NCBI GenBank assembly: GCA_963921825.1
Contig: OY997594.1
Location: forward strand, 34,888,956-34,952,955
From: Erodium maritimum
Lineage: Eukaryota; Streptophyta; Magnoliopsida; Geraniales; Geraniaceae
Length of the DNA stretch: 64,000 nt
Reading direction: 5' to 3'
Shown here piece by piece: positions 11,833 through 23,248 of the stretch. Positions within the stretch are counted from its first letter, which is position 1; each line of letters starts with the position of its first letter. The position numbers and the translations under genes were made by a program. The notes beneath the pieces were generated by a model. It ran no database searches and had not been told where the DNA came from. It was given only the letters and a program-made list of their open reading frames with translations.

Positions 11833-13975
11833 ACACCCACTGTTACCTTCTTTGACCAACTCAACACTTTGACACGTAAAGTAGACCCGACACAACGACC
11901 ACGACCTCTTCCTAGGACTCAAAAGAAAGCTATGCAACACCAAACAAGATCACAAAGGATCGCACACCAAACAGGATCACAAAGGATCGCAAACCAACTG
12001 CCAAGAACGCTTGCACCCTCCCGAGACTCTAACTCGGTCAGGCCAGCCCCAGAATGCTTGCAACTTACCGAGACTCTAACTCGTAAGCCAGCCGAAGAAT
12101 GCTTGCAACTTACCGAGACTTTAACTCGTAAACCAGCCAAAGAATGCTTGCAACTTACCGAGACTCTAACTCGTAAGCCAGCCAAAGAATGCTCACAAAC
12201 CCAAACCACACACGCGCGGCCAGGACCCCTTTATTGGCGGGCGGGCCCCCTACCCCGTCTGAACATGCAGACGCGTGTGCTCGTGGACCCCCGTTTCATG
12301 AAGCGGGCCCCCAACCTCAGGTAACCACAATCACAATCACAATCATAATCACAAGAAAGTTCAACAGCCAGTAACAACACAGGTTCAACACTCACATGTA
12401 CTCATGGCCACCAAGACACCAACAGTAAAACTCGGACTCAACAGCCCCACAGGCACTCACGGCCTCCCAAGACACTCCAATAGTAAAACACGGACTCAAC
12501 AGCCCCACAGGCACTCACGGCCTCCCAAGACACACCAACAGTAAAACACGGGTTCGCAACCCCACGGGCACTCATGGCCACCCAAAACACCAAAGGTAAA
12601 GACACGGGTTCAACAACCCCACGGGCACTCATGGCCACCCAAAACACCAACAATAATACACGCTCGCAACTTACCGAGACTCTAACTCGTAAGCCAGCCA
12701 AAGAATGCTTGCAACCCCCCGAGACTCTAACTCGGTCAGGCCAGCCAAACACACCAACCTTAGTACACGGGCTCTCATGGCCACCCAAGACACAACAGTA
12801 ATACACGGGCTCTCATGGCCACCCAAGACTCAACAATAATAGCACGGGCTCTCAAGGCCACCCAAGACACCAAAATAAACAATCAACCTCCGGCTTTGAC
12901 ACCCACTGTTACCTTCTTTGACCAACTCAACACTTTGACACGTAAAGTAGACCCGACACAACGACCACGACCTCTTCCAAAGACTCAAAAGAAAGCTACG
13001 CAACACCAAACAAGATCACAAAGGATCGCACACCAAACAGGATCACAAAGGATCGCAAACCAGCTGCCAAGAACGCTTGCACCGTCCCGAGACTCGAACT
13101 CGGTCAGGCCAGCCCCAGAATGCTTGCAACTTACCGAGACTCTAACTCGTAAGCCAGCCGAAGAATGCTTGCAACTTACCGAGACTCTAACTCGTAAGCC
13201 AGCCAAAGAATGCTTGCAACTTACCGAGACTCTAACTCGTAAGCCAGCCAAAGAATGCTCACAAACCCAAAACACACACGCGCGGCCAGGACCCCTTTAT
13301 TGGCGGGCGGGCCCCTACCCCGTCTGAACATGCAGACGCGTGTGCTCGTGGACCCCCGTTTCATGAAGCGGGCCCCCAACCTCAGGTAACCACAATCACA
13401 ATCACAATCACAATCACAATCACAATCACAAGCAAGTTCAACAGCCAGTAACAACACAGGTTCAACACTCACAGGCACTCATGGCCACCAAGACACCAAC
13501 AGTTAAACTCGGACTCAACAGCCCCACAGGCACTCACGGCCTCCCAAGACACTCCAATAGTAAAACACGGACTCAACAGCCCCACATGCACTCACGGCCT
13601 CCCAAGACACACCAACAGTAAAACACGGGTTCGCAACCCCACGGGCACTCATGGCCACCCAAAACACCAAAGGTAAAGACACGGGTTCAACAACCCCACG
13701 GGCACTCATGGCCACCCAAAACACGAACAATAATACACGCTCGCAACTTACCGAGACTCTAACTCGTAAGCCAGCCAAAGAATGCTTGCAACCCCCCGAG
13801 ACTCTAACTCGGTCAGGCCAGCCAAAGACACCAACCTTAGTACACGGGCTCTCATGGCCACCCAAGACACAACAGTAATACACGGGCTCTCATGGCCACC
13901 AAAGACTCAACAATAATAGCACGGGCTCTCAAGGCCACCCAAGACACCAAAATAAACAATCAACCTCCAGCTTAA
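11833..13975 (-). repeat. About 1.07-kb tandem duplication inside the 3' LTR
   Basis: The segment from acacccactgttaccttc at 11833 to about 12898 is repeated from 12899 to about 13975. Offset is 1,066 bp at the start and 1,077 bp later, because a CACAAT microsatellite differs in length. The two copies are nearly identical by eye, so the duplication is recent. The 5' LTR has one partial copy. Identical translated frames in both units reflect this duplication. Confidence 0.88.
12040..12210 (-). repeat. 45-bp minisatellite in the LTR
   Basis: Units of about 45 bp, gaatgcttgcaacttaccga followed by gactctaactcgtaagccagcc, repeat three to four times. The same array recurs at about 13117-13255 in the duplicated unit and once at about 20178-20225. 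Neighbouring units of acacgggctctcatggccac and related words are the reverse complement of the minisatellite in the LTR at 37523-40796. Confidence 0.8.
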
Positions 13976-15793
13976 CCCAAGCCTCCAACAGTCTTAATAT
14001 CAACAGTTTCTCAATCAACCTCCGGGCATGGTCATATGCCTCCAGTAATTCTAATATCGCTAAGTTCCCGGTTCCTACGACACTACTAAGTGTCACATGC
14101 TTTCTCGTATTCGCTACAATCCCGTATCATGCTTTTCTAATATTCGATAACCTAAAAATAACCCACGACACCACGGTGTCACATGCAATTCTACAGTTAA
14201 CTTTCCCTAGTCAGGGCCGAGATCCGGCTACTTTTCCCTACCTCGCGACGAAACCGCAGCAGCGTCTCCTAGCTGCTGACGACCGGGCCAACGCCATCTT
14301 CCAGGGCGAACTCCGCGTCTGGGTGTAACTCCGGTTTTCTCTTCGATCGAAGCCGCACTCTAAATTTAACACGAAGTCACAAATTAATAACGGTTCCACC
14401 GTTAAGTTAAAGATTTCGATTAGTCCATTTTAAATCCGACAGTTGTCTTTTAAACTTGAGCGGGCTAAAAGCGGGATCACGACGAATCGGGTTCGAGCAC
14501 TCGAGTCCCGAGCACAGAACTCGGTGCACGTTTCTCGAGGCATAGGTCCCGAGGCACGAGTCCCAAGGTCCGATCCGACACTCCCGTTTTTGTCTCGTTC
14601 AAAGTCCGATTAATAGTCCGGTTTTTCAAAAGTCCCAACGTTCCAGATTCGTTCCCAATTCCGATTAACAACCTTTTTTCAAAACAGAACGGTTTTTGTT
14701 TCAAATTAAATTCCTTTTTATTTCATATCTGTTTCTGTTCCGATCTTTTGAGCCCAAAATGAATTTAGTTCAGTTTTTGAACAACCGTCCCCAAATCCCG
14801 TTTAACAAATTAGATTCAACGATTTGTGGTTTCAAAATCACTCCAAACAACCAGATCCCCGTTCTTGTTTCCACACGAGCCGATTCAACAGAAGTTCGAA
14901 AAAAGGAAATAAAGGTTCTGTTTATAACCGACCGGCCACCAGCGAGGGCGGCGCCCGTCGGGGCCTCACCGTAGGAAAAGGACGGTGGGACGCGTCGGGT
15001 TTGCAGCCGTGGAGGTGGGGAGCACGGCGGGGACCTTCCTCGCCTCAGATCCGGACAGCCATGGTGACTCTGTCCCGGATCTGTCGAACGCGCCGGCGAC
15101 CTGGCTCCGGTCGTTCACGGCGACGACGAAGAGAGGAGAAGACGAAGGAGAGGGCAGCGAGCTCGAAGGCACCAGGTCGGCTGGGGATCTGTGGTGGTCG
15201 GAAAAGACCGAGGGGCTCGGTGGCTGTTTCCTCGCCGGCGAGTTCGAAGCGAGCTCGGGACGAGGGAGATCGGGTCGGAAACGGAGAAGGAAGAGGGGGC
15301 TCGGTGGTGGCGATGGCGGTCACAGCCGGTCCTCTCCAGATCGGAGAAGACGAGTGGGAGCGAAGGGCGGCGAGAACGAGGGTGAGGGGCGAAGACGGCC
15401 GGCGACGGGCTCGGCTGGACTGAGAAGTGGAAGGGAGAGAGAGGTCGGGGAAGACGAAAGGGAAAGGTGAAGGAGGAGAGAGGGTTCGGGAGGTGTGGCT
15501 TCGCGAAAACGAAGAGGGAAAGGGGTTCTGACGCCGAACCCTAAAAACCAGGCCTTTAAACCCCTGGCGTGGGCCGGGTCAGGAGCCTGGGTCGGGTCAG
15601 CAACTTGGGCCGGTTCTACCCGGTCCAGCCCAACACCCTATATATATATATAATTTTTTTTTTCTTTACTCGACTAAAGAATTAAATCGAATTTCAGTCT
15701 CGCCTTTACCAAAACCGATTTAGATTTCAACCTCGACGTTCCGAATGATTATAATTTAATTAAATTAACCTTTTTACCGAAGCGGTCTTCACA

Positions 15794-15806
15794 ATCTTCC
15801 CCTCGT
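15794..15806 (-). other. Polypurine tract of the Tekay-like element
   Basis: On the minus strand the sequence CGAGGGGAAGATT directly precedes the 3' LTR start TGTGAAGACC. A purine tract in this place primes plus-strand DNA synthesis in LTR retrotransposons. It is preceded by the TTTCGTGGACGAAATTC-like motif usual in Tekay elements. Confidence 0.8.
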
Positions 15807-15834
15807 AAAAGAATTTCGTCCACGAAATTTAAAA

Positions 15835-16365
15835 CAGAAGTACCCCAAGTCGACTCAGCCTCGTGGTGTCGACACTACACCCGTTCTAAGCGGATAACCC
15901 TTCCGCGCAGGACCTGCTCTCGTGGATCCATTTCCCAAACCGGTTTGTCCTCGTACAAGACATCACCCGTTACCTCGACATCTGCCCACTCAATGACGTA
16001 CTCAAGACCTCGAAAGGCCCGACACACCGCGGGCTAACCCGCCTCCGCCGCGGTTGAAACGCATTAGTCCACCTTTCGGACTCACCTCCAGGGATACATG
16101 ATCACCGACTGCTGACTCGAGAGGTCGGCGCTGTCGGTCAGCATAGCTCCTGCTGACTATGCGCGGTCTTCAACCGCTCATGCTTCGGCACGACCGACTC
16201 AGCTGTCTCTCGGTCCAGTCCTAGACCCAGTAACCTCTTATTTCTCACTTCTGCCCAGCACACGGGCGATCGACACGGTCTACCATACAATGCTTCGAAC
16301 GGTGCCATCATGATACTGGCCTAAAAGCTGTTGTTGTAGGCGAACTCGGCTGACCGCTCACGAAA
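15835..16365 (-). pseudogene. Integrase C-terminus and chromodomain-like end, fragment
   Basis: The minus strand near 16330 reads EFAYNNSF and then, just downstream, the MMAPFEALYGRPCRSP pattern typical of the end of Ty3/Gypsy integrase. Farther on (about 15870-15990) a piece reads WEMDPREQVLRGRVIRLERV, matching the segment that leads into chromovirus C-terminal domains. Stops and frame changes separate the pieces. The zinc finger and catalytic core upstream are missing. Confidence 0.72.
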
Positions 16366-16689
16366 TCCATTGTGACGTGTCCCCATTTCCATCATGCAAC
16401 CCGTAGTGGTTGCAGTAAACCAGCGGGACGCTGATGTTCGACTCTCACCTGCCGACGAGTGAGGCACCATGATACTAGTCCCACGACCGCTCTTCGCATC
16501 CCGCTCCACTAGACATGCCACCTGATGTCGCGCTCCCCTTAGTGCCATTCACGTGCACTGTTAGACACGAATGCTGCGACTCTCGCAGCTCGTCGCCTCC
16601 GCCGTCACGCGGTATGTACAAACCTCCGCGATACCGTAACTCCCAATTAGCCCAACGATCCCAGCCCTTGGCGTCAGCACCGCCGGCAA

Positions 16690-17841
16690 CTCTCTCCCGG
16701 ATCTTTGTCGTCTACAAACACCACCACAAACTGATTTAAGAACGGCCGGAATATACTATTCATCAGATCCATGAAAGCTGCAGGTTCGTTCGGCAGTCCA
16801 ACGTCGTCACCCAGAACTCGTAATGCTCATAGCATGTCCGGAATGCAATCCTTGCGACGTCCCCCTCTCGGACTCGCAACTGGTCGTATCCGGATCGCAG
16901 GTCGATCTTCGAGAAATACGTCGACCCTCTCAACTGGTCGAACAAGTCGTCAATTTTCGGCATCAGGTATCGGTCATTCACCGTAACCCGGTTCAGTTTC
17001 CGGTAGTCCATGCACATCCGAAGCTCTCCACTCTTCTCCTTCACGAAGAGTGCTGGCGCTCCCCACGGCGATGTGCTCGGACGAATAAACCCCTTCTCCC
17101 GAAGTTCCTCGAGCTGACTCTTCAGCTCGGTCAAATCGGCTGGCGCGAACCTGTAAGGGGCCATCGATATCGCTGCCATTCCCGGCACCAGGTCAATCCT
17201 GAACTCCACTTCACGAACTGGTGGCAACCCGATCAACTCCTCAGGAAAGATCTCGGGGAACTCACACACCACTCGCGGTAACTCTCGGCTCTGCACAACC
17301 GATACTTCCTCCACTGCGGACAAAGCCGACAGAAGAACCCCGCTATTACTACCCAGCACACACGACACCTTCGTGTTGCCTGCTGACACTGTCACTCGTC
17401 GCCTAAGGCGGTCAATATTGGCTCGGTACTTCGCCAGCCAATCCATTCCCAAGTTTACGTCAAAGGTTTTCATTTCGTAAGTATCCTTTCCACGGATACA
17501 CGCACAAGATCAGTCGCTGCCGATCCCCACGGATCCTCGCAGTCTCTCTAGAACCTCGCTCCACTACCATCGTCGCGCCTACCAACGCCGGCATACCCAA
17601 TCCTCGGGGTGAGGACTCGATCCAGCATCAGGGCTCTTGAGCCCTCTCTCGAACCTCATGTATCAGCTCGATTCTCTAACTTCGCAGGCGCGATAGCCCT
17701 AGTTAACACCACCCCACCACCAACCGGCGTGTCCCGACGCAGGGGTGGACTCAACGGCTCTAAACTCAGCCCCAACCTCTTAGCACAACTCGACGAACAA
17801 ACGAGTGTGATATCCCGGCATCCAATGAAACTGATGCCCAA
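16690..17841 (-). pseudogene. Protease-reverse transcriptase remnant (Tekay-like)
   Basis: Reading leftwards, 17650-17830 carries the protease flank (AKRLGLSLEPLSPPLR then TPVGGGVVL), although the DSG active-site region is not clear. A 236-codon frame at 16763-17473 begins near [19 protein letters not shown] and continues into RT blocks [40 protein letters not shown] and [17 protein letters not shown] frameshift near 16800 separates these from the block with the FVDD catalytic box (about 16700). RNase H is absent. No functional polymerase is expected. Confidence 0.85.
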
Positions 17842-18419
17842 ATCGGAAAACGAACACCCACTCCATTAGTCACCCCGATAAGGTCTAGTGCAACCCTCAC
17901 ACGGTCCTCTAGGCATTTACTTGTAACTTTCCGCAACCAAACCAGTGTTCGCTACTCGTCCCTTGCGGGAAAAGTAGTAAAGGGGATGAGCGTTATGCTC
18001 GCCTCCACGGACACCCGTTCGATTATGGCATACTAGTAACGCACTAAAGACTTACCGATCTAACCAGGGCAAACCACTACATCAAAACCGGATGCCAAAC
18101 GTCACACTGCTCACGCCAACATCACCTCAAGTACTCGCTTACGTAAGATAAACCTCGACACGGGAAACACGTCCTCAAACCAGTAAAACAGCACTGCTCA
18201 CGTTATTAATGCCTTAATTATAATAGTACGTAAGCGGAAGAAAAAAACTCAACAACAACCCAACCGTACACCAGGCCTACGGCCTCTATAACCCACAACC
18301 GCGAACACAATCACGTAAAACCAACGCTCAAACCGCACGTACGTGAACCGAGTCACACAACCACAAACCTAAAAGCACAACAAACCAAATTTTCTTTTTG
18401 AAGCTAACCGGCGGGACTG

Positions 18420-18775
18420 ATCCGGCACACGACCCGGGCCGTGCCACCTTCCGGGCCGGTAACCAAGCCAGGCCGTACCCCATACCGGGCCAGGACCAAG
18501 GCCCTGCCGTGCCCCCTACCGGGCCGGCACCTAACCCATGCCGTGCCCCTTACCGGGCCGGAAACCGTACCGTGCCGGGCCTCTTACCAGGCCGGCGTCC
18601 AAACCCTGCCGGGCCACTTACCGGGCCGGCGTCCAAACCCTGCCGGGCCCCTTTACCGGGCCGACGTTCGAAGCCTGCCGGGCCCCTTACCGGGCCGGCG
18701 TTCGAAGCCTGCCGTCTCACCTACCGGGCCGGTACTCCGTCCTGCCCATTTCACCTTCCAGGCCAAACCAGTGAC
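18420..18775. repeat. 34-bp tandem repeat (ACCGGGCCGG core)
   Basis: About ten units of 34-35 bp, each starting near ttaccgggccggcgtccaaa and ending ccctgccgggccc, with substitutions between units. Because the period is not a multiple of three, all three plus frames read through it as proline/glycine-rich shadow ORFs; none is a gene. Confidence 0.85.
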
Positions 18776-18939
18776 CCCGATTTCCTAGCGGTGATGATTT
18801 CGCACTACTTACACTCGCTATGTCTACCCTAGGGTACTCGTAACTTTCCCGGCTAATAGCGACCCGTACACAAGTACGTCGTAGACAACGACCACCAAAC
18901 ACATAACATAGTTACAGCAACTCAAGACCGACCTCAAAC

Positions 18940-19140
18940 ACAAGCCAATACGGCCGAGTAACAACAATACAACAACATTCGCCCACCGGGCCAACCAACA
19001 ACGAACTACGCCCAACGGGCCAACCAAAATCAAACACGCCCTCAGGGCCAATCAAAATCAAACACGCCCACAAGGCCAACCAAAATCACACACGCCCACA
19101 GGGCCAACAAAAGTCACACACGCCCACAGGGCCAACCAAA
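18940..19140. repeat. About 30-bp tandem repeat (CACGCCCACAGGGCCAACC)
   Basis: Six or so units of cacacgcccacagggccaac followed by caaaat are arranged head to tail with small changes. The array is non-coding and lies in the remnant gag region of the Tekay-like element. Confidence 0.8.
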
Positions 19141-19447
19141 TTAAAAACTTTCTCCACTTCATTAAAAATCTCATTTCTTGACATCGTGTAGTTACAATCC
19201 GGTCCAGGCGTCCCCGAACTACATTGTACCCACCTGACATCAACATCGTCATGCTCGACTACAGGGGCGCCCCTGAGTTGAGTCGCGACAGTTTAAAAAT
19301 AGTTCATGCAACCACACACAATCAGTATGCCAACAACAAAATAGTGCAACATACGCACAAACAAAACAAGACTCGAGACACGCCCCAATTTCAGTAACTC
19401 GACCCTCCTCACCTAATTGACGGACAGTCCGAGGCGTGAAACCTCGA

Positions 19448-19460
19448 GCTCTAATACCAA
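19448..19460 (-). other. Primer-binding site, initiator Met tRNA type
   Basis: Two bases inside the 5' LTR, the minus strand reads TTGGTATTAGAGC, one change from the TGGTATCAGAGC-type site complementary to plant initiator methionine tRNA. Its place confirms that the right-hand LTR is the 5' LTR. Confidence 0.82.
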
Positions 19461-19462
19461 GC

Positions 19463-22230
19463 TGTCACGCCCCAATTTCAGTAAACTGAACTCGGGACGC
19501 GAAAGTTTTAAAATGATGAACACCTTTGAAACCATTTCTATAATTCACTTTCAAAACTCCAATTGTTCAACAAAAATAATATTTACAACTTAAAACACGT
19601 CCCAACAAGTGGACAAAAGTATGGTATCCGTCGCTAGACTCAAAATAAACCCAGAAATCCCGCTCCTAGCTCTTCAAGATTCAGAAGCTCACCTAGTCCA
19701 ACCTGCGATCGGTACCTGTAGGAAAAGCAGCTAGGGGTGAGCGTTCGCTCACCACCACGGATAACAGACTGACTACGGCATAATTAGCAGACAATGCCGG
19801 TAACACCAATAACAAGGTCAACACCGGGGAACACTGTCCCCAACCCAAGTACCCTGACTGAACATACACCCACTGTTACCTTCTTTGACCAACTCAACAC
19901 TTTGACACGTAAAGTAGACCCGACACAACGACAGTAAAACTCGGACTCAACAGCCCCACAGGCACTCACGGCCTCCCAAGACACTCCAATAGTAAAACAC
20001 GGACTCAACAGCCCCACAGGCACTCACGGCCTCCCAAGACACACCAACAGTAAAACACGGGTTCGCAACCCCACGGGCACTCATGGCCACCCAAAACACC
20101 AAAGGTAAAGACACGGGTTCAACAACCCCACGGGCACTCATGGCCACCCAAAACACCAACAATAATACACGCTCGCAACTTACCGAGACTCTAACTCGTA
20201 AGCCAGCCAAAGAATGCTTGCAACCCCCCGAGACTCTAACTCGGTCAGGCCAGCCAAACACACCAACCTTAGTACACGGGCTCTCATGGCCACCCAAGAC
20301 ACAACAGTAATACACGGGCTCTCATGGCCACCAAAGACTCAACAATAATAGCACGGGCTCTCAAGGCCACCCAAGACACCAAAATAAACAATCAACCTCC
20401 AGCTTAACCCAAGCCTCCAACAGTCCTAATATCAACAGTTTCTCAATCAACCTCCGGGCATGGTCATATTCCTCCAGTAATTCTAATATCGCTAAGTTCC
20501 CGGTTCCTACGACACTACTAAGTGACACATGATTTCTCGTATTCGCTACAATCCCGTATCATGCTTTTCTAATATCCGATAACCTAAAAATAACCCACGA
20601 CACCACGGTGTCACATGCAATTCTACAATTAACTTTCCCTAGTCAGGGCCGAGATCCGGCTACTTTTCCCTACCTCGCGACGAAACCACAGCAGCGTCTC
20701 CTAGCTGTTGATGACCGGGCCAACGCCGTCTTTCAGGGCGAACTCCGCGTCTGGGTGTAACTCCGGTTTTCTCTTCGATCGAAGCCGCACTCTAAATTTA
20801 ACACGAAGTCACAAATTAATAACGGTTCCACCGTTAAGTTAAAGATTACGATTAGTCCAGTTTAAATCCGACAATTGTCTTTTAAACTCGAGCGGGCTAA
20901 AAGCGGGATGACGACGAATCGGGTTCGAGCACTCGAACCCCGAGCACAGAACTCGGTGCACGTTTCTCGATGCATAGGTCCCGAGGCACGAGTCCCAAGG
21001 TCCGATCCGACACTCCCGTTTTTGTCTCGTTCACAGTCCGATTAACAGTCAGGTTTTTCAAAAGTCCCAACGTTCCAGATTCGTTACCAATTCCGATTAA
21101 CAACCTTTTTTCAAAACATAACGGTTTTTGTTTCAAATTAAATTCCTTTTTATTTCAAATCTGTTTCTGTTCCGATCTTTTGACCCCAAAATGAATTTAG
21201 TTCAGTTTTTGAACAACCGTCCCCAAATCCCGTTTAACAAATTAGATTCAACGATTTGTGGTTTCAAAATCAACTCCAAACAACCAGATCCCCGTTCTTG
21301 TTTCCACACGAGCCGATTCAACAGAAGTTCGAAAAAAGGAAATAAAGTTTCGGTTTTCGAACCGACCGGCCACCAGCGAGGGCGGCGCCGGCCGGGGCCT
21401 CACCGTAGGAAAAGGACGGTGGGACGCCTCGGGTTTGCAGCCGTAGAGGTGGGGAGCACGGCGGGGACCTTCCTCGCCTCAGATCTGGACAGCCATGGTG
21501 ACTCTGTCCCGGATCTGTCGAACGCGCCGGCGACCTGGCTCCGGTCGTTCATGGCGACAGCGAAGAGAGGAGAAGACGAAGGAGAGGGCGGCGTTCTCAA
21601 AGGCACCAGGTCGGCTGGGGATCTGTGGTGGTCGGAAAAGACCGAGGGGCTCGGTGGCTGTTTCCTCGCTTGCGAGTTCGAAGCGAGCTCGGGATGAGGG
21701 AGATCGGGTCGGAGACGGAAAAGGAAGAGGGGGCTCGGTGGTGGCGATGGCGGTCGCGGTCGGTCCTCTCCAGATCGGAGAAGACGAGTGGGAGCGAAGG
21801 GCGGCGAGAACGAGGGTGAGGGGCGAAGACGGCCGGCGACGGGCTCGGCTGGACTGAGAAGTGGAAGGGAGAGAGAGGACGGGGTTGGGAGGTCGGGGAA
21901 GACGAAGGGGAAATGTGAAGGAGGAGAGAGGGTTCGGGAGGTGTGGCTGCGCGAAAACGAAGAGGGAGAGGGGTTCTGACGCCGAACCCTAAAAACCAGG
22001 CCTTTAAACCCCTGGCGTGGGCCGGGTCAGGAGCCTGGGCCAGGTCAGCCACTTGGGCCGGTTCTGCCCGGTCCAGCCCAACACCCTATACATATGTTTT
22101 TTTTACACGACTAAAGAATTAAATCGAATTTCAGTCTCGCCTTTACCAAAACCGATTTAGATTTCAACCTCGACATTCTGAACGATTACAATTTAATTAA
22201 ATTAACCTTTTTACCGAAGCGGTCTTCACA
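19463..22230 (-). mobile_element. 5' LTR of the Tekay-like element (2,768 bp)
   Basis: Same termini as the 3' LTR. It has lost about 520 bp at the junction ccgacacaacga|cagtaaaact (about 19931) and lacks the duplicated unit. It retains the leader, a donor-like TACG|GTGAGG (21403), the hairpin (19736-19753) and the acceptor-like TTTTCCTACAG|GT (19716). Base differences from the 3' LTR are a few per cent in the segments I compared by eye. Confidence 0.9.
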
Positions 22231-22397
22231 GTCCAACCTGGTGAACCGACCCATAATCTGGACTGGCGGGTTCAAAGGTCCTTTTTTGGACCCAGGGCCG
22301 GGAGTGGGTTAAATTTTTTGAACCCGGTCACTCCGGGTCGGTTCAAAAATTTTGGCCACGGGGCCGGGCCCAGCCCATGGACACCCCTAATAGGTGG

Positions 22398-22838
22398 GCA
22401 GATCAGGTCTCGAATGCTGACAAGTTGGACATGACTTCAGCCATAGGCTTGTACAAAAGGCTCGATGGTTCCTTGGTTCCTCTCTCAGATCGGTCCTAGT
22501 CGCCACTTCAAATTGACTTTGGAGATGTTCTCCCTCAACCTGATGTCTTTACGGGGTTCTCCTCACCCCTAATTGATGGACGCTCATGGGAGAGTATTAC
22601 CCACATTGTGGATAGGTTCACGGAAAGTTTAGGAGTACGTTATAGGGGTTCGACCGATGAGGGCTTTAAGAAGATCGAGGCGACCTTAGTCCTCATTATA
22701 GTGGCGGGGCTACTAGCCCCATTAGGGTCACCTGAGCGCTATCGTCTTGTGTTGTTGCTTGCGTCTCTACTTTTTGGATTTCTTTCACTTTGTACTGTTT
22801 GCTTAGTTAATATATTTATTTCTCTTTGATAAAAAAAC
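22398..22838 (+). pseudogene. DUF4283-like LINE remnant, right part and 3' tail
   Basis: This is the continuation of 9858-10852 after the hAT element. A plus frame over about 22400-22810 reads a largely open segment (for example DKLDMTSAIGLYKRLDGS) with one or two stops, then the 3' end TTAATATATTTATTTC..TTTGATAAAAAAA. That tail resembles the ends of the other LINE-like units in the window. Translation suggests ORF1-like sequence but I find no known domain here. Confidence 0.55.
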
Positions 22839-23248
22839 GTAACAAATCCAAGAAGACGGGAGTCCCATTGGTGTCAGAGTAGGAGCAAGTGCCTGAAGAC
22901 CTAATAAACTGGTTATCTAAGAAGAGAGTTTGTCCTAAGAGCATGTACAACGCAACGGCTTGGGTTAGGGGCTCGTATGCTGACTGTACAAAATAATGGT
23001 TCCCAACCCCTAAATATAACTGTGTTCCACAATGGTGAGAACCAAGTAGGGGGTTGGGTTGGAACTCATCTTGTGAGTGGATGCTGACTGGATGTTGCAT
23101 TGATATTTTGTCGAATTTATTAAATTATTTATTGAAATAGTAAATGTTATATAAAATTGAAATAAATTTGAAAAAAATAATTAATAATATTTTATTCATC
23201 CCCGAATAATACCATCAAGTACACAAGGGTTGCATATAAAAAGATTTC

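Larger units (their letters stand above)
11430..15793 (-). mobile_element. 3' LTR of the Tekay-like element (4,364 bp)
   Basis: This LTR lies next to the polypurine tract. It is 1.6 kb longer than its partner because of a tandem duplication (11833-13975), and it keeps about 520 bp (near 11905-12423) that the other LTR has deleted. On the minus strand it carries a TTTAAA-like box near 15560, a G/C-rich leader, a donor-like TACG|GTGAGG (14969), a hairpin GGTGAGCG-TT-CGCTCACC (11703-11720, plus-strand reading) and an acceptor-like CTTTTCCTACAG|GT (intron end 11683). Confidence 0.9.
17842..19447 (-). other. Degenerate internal region with an LTR-derived fragment and minisatellites
   Basis: Where gag should lie I see no readable gag. 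Instead, 17940-18060 resembles the hairpin/acceptor part of the long-LTR family (ggggatgagcgttatgctcg, with gggaaaagtag), and 18835-18860 resembles its GCTACTTTCC motif. This suggests that an LTR piece was inserted or converted into the internal region. Two tandem arrays are listed separately. Confidence 0.5.
11430..22230 (-). mobile_element. Tekay-like Ty3/Gypsy chromovirus, complete but defective
   Basis: Both ends are TGTCACGCCCC..(C)TTCACA on the plus strand, flanked by the 5-bp TSD GTCCA (11425-11429 and 22231-22235). The element reads right to left: 5' LTR 19463-22230, PBS, gag/protease/RT remnants, integrase end, polypurine tract, 3' LTR 11430-15793. It sits inside the hAT element. The protease-RT order, the integrase C-terminus with a degenerate chromodomain-like end, and very long LTRs fit the Tekay/Del chromovirus clade. 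The internal region is only about 3.7 kb, so gag, RNase H and most of integrase are lost or unreadable; the copy would depend on helper proteins. Confidence 0.9.
10853..22389. mobile_element. Non-autonomous hAT element, split by a Gypsy element
   Basis: Left end TAGGGGTGTCCA and right end TGGACACCCCTA are inverted repeats, flanked by the perfect 8-bp duplication ATAGGTGG (10845-10852 and 22390-22397). An 8-bp TSD and TAGGGGTG-type termini are hallmarks of hAT elements. Without the nested Gypsy element and its TSD copy the element is about 731 bp (10853-11429 plus 22236-22389). No transposase frame is seen, so it is a MITE-like derivative. Much of it is a diverged series of ACCCGGTCC-like words. 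Confidence 0.88.

Noticed and set aside
14824..15470. Arg/Gly-rich ORFs at 14824-15470 and 21128-21857
   Set aside because: They are in the G/C-rich leader of the two LTRs of one element, lack recognisable domains and overlap on both strands.
18398..18832. Pro/Arg-rich ORFs in all three plus frames
   Set aside because: They arise from a 34-bp tandem repeat with few stop codons; all three frames being open argues against coding.
19448..19460. Possible tRNA gene piece
   Set aside because: The match is only a 13-base primer-binding site next to the LTR; no cloverleaf sequence is present. I saw no tRNA or rRNA gene in the window.
12438..20315. Three near-identical 122-codon frames (12438, 13515, 19947) as a gene family
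   Set aside because: They are translations of the LTR minisatellite on its minus strand, multiplied by the two LTRs and the 1.07-kb duplication; composition is low-complexity and no domain is seen.
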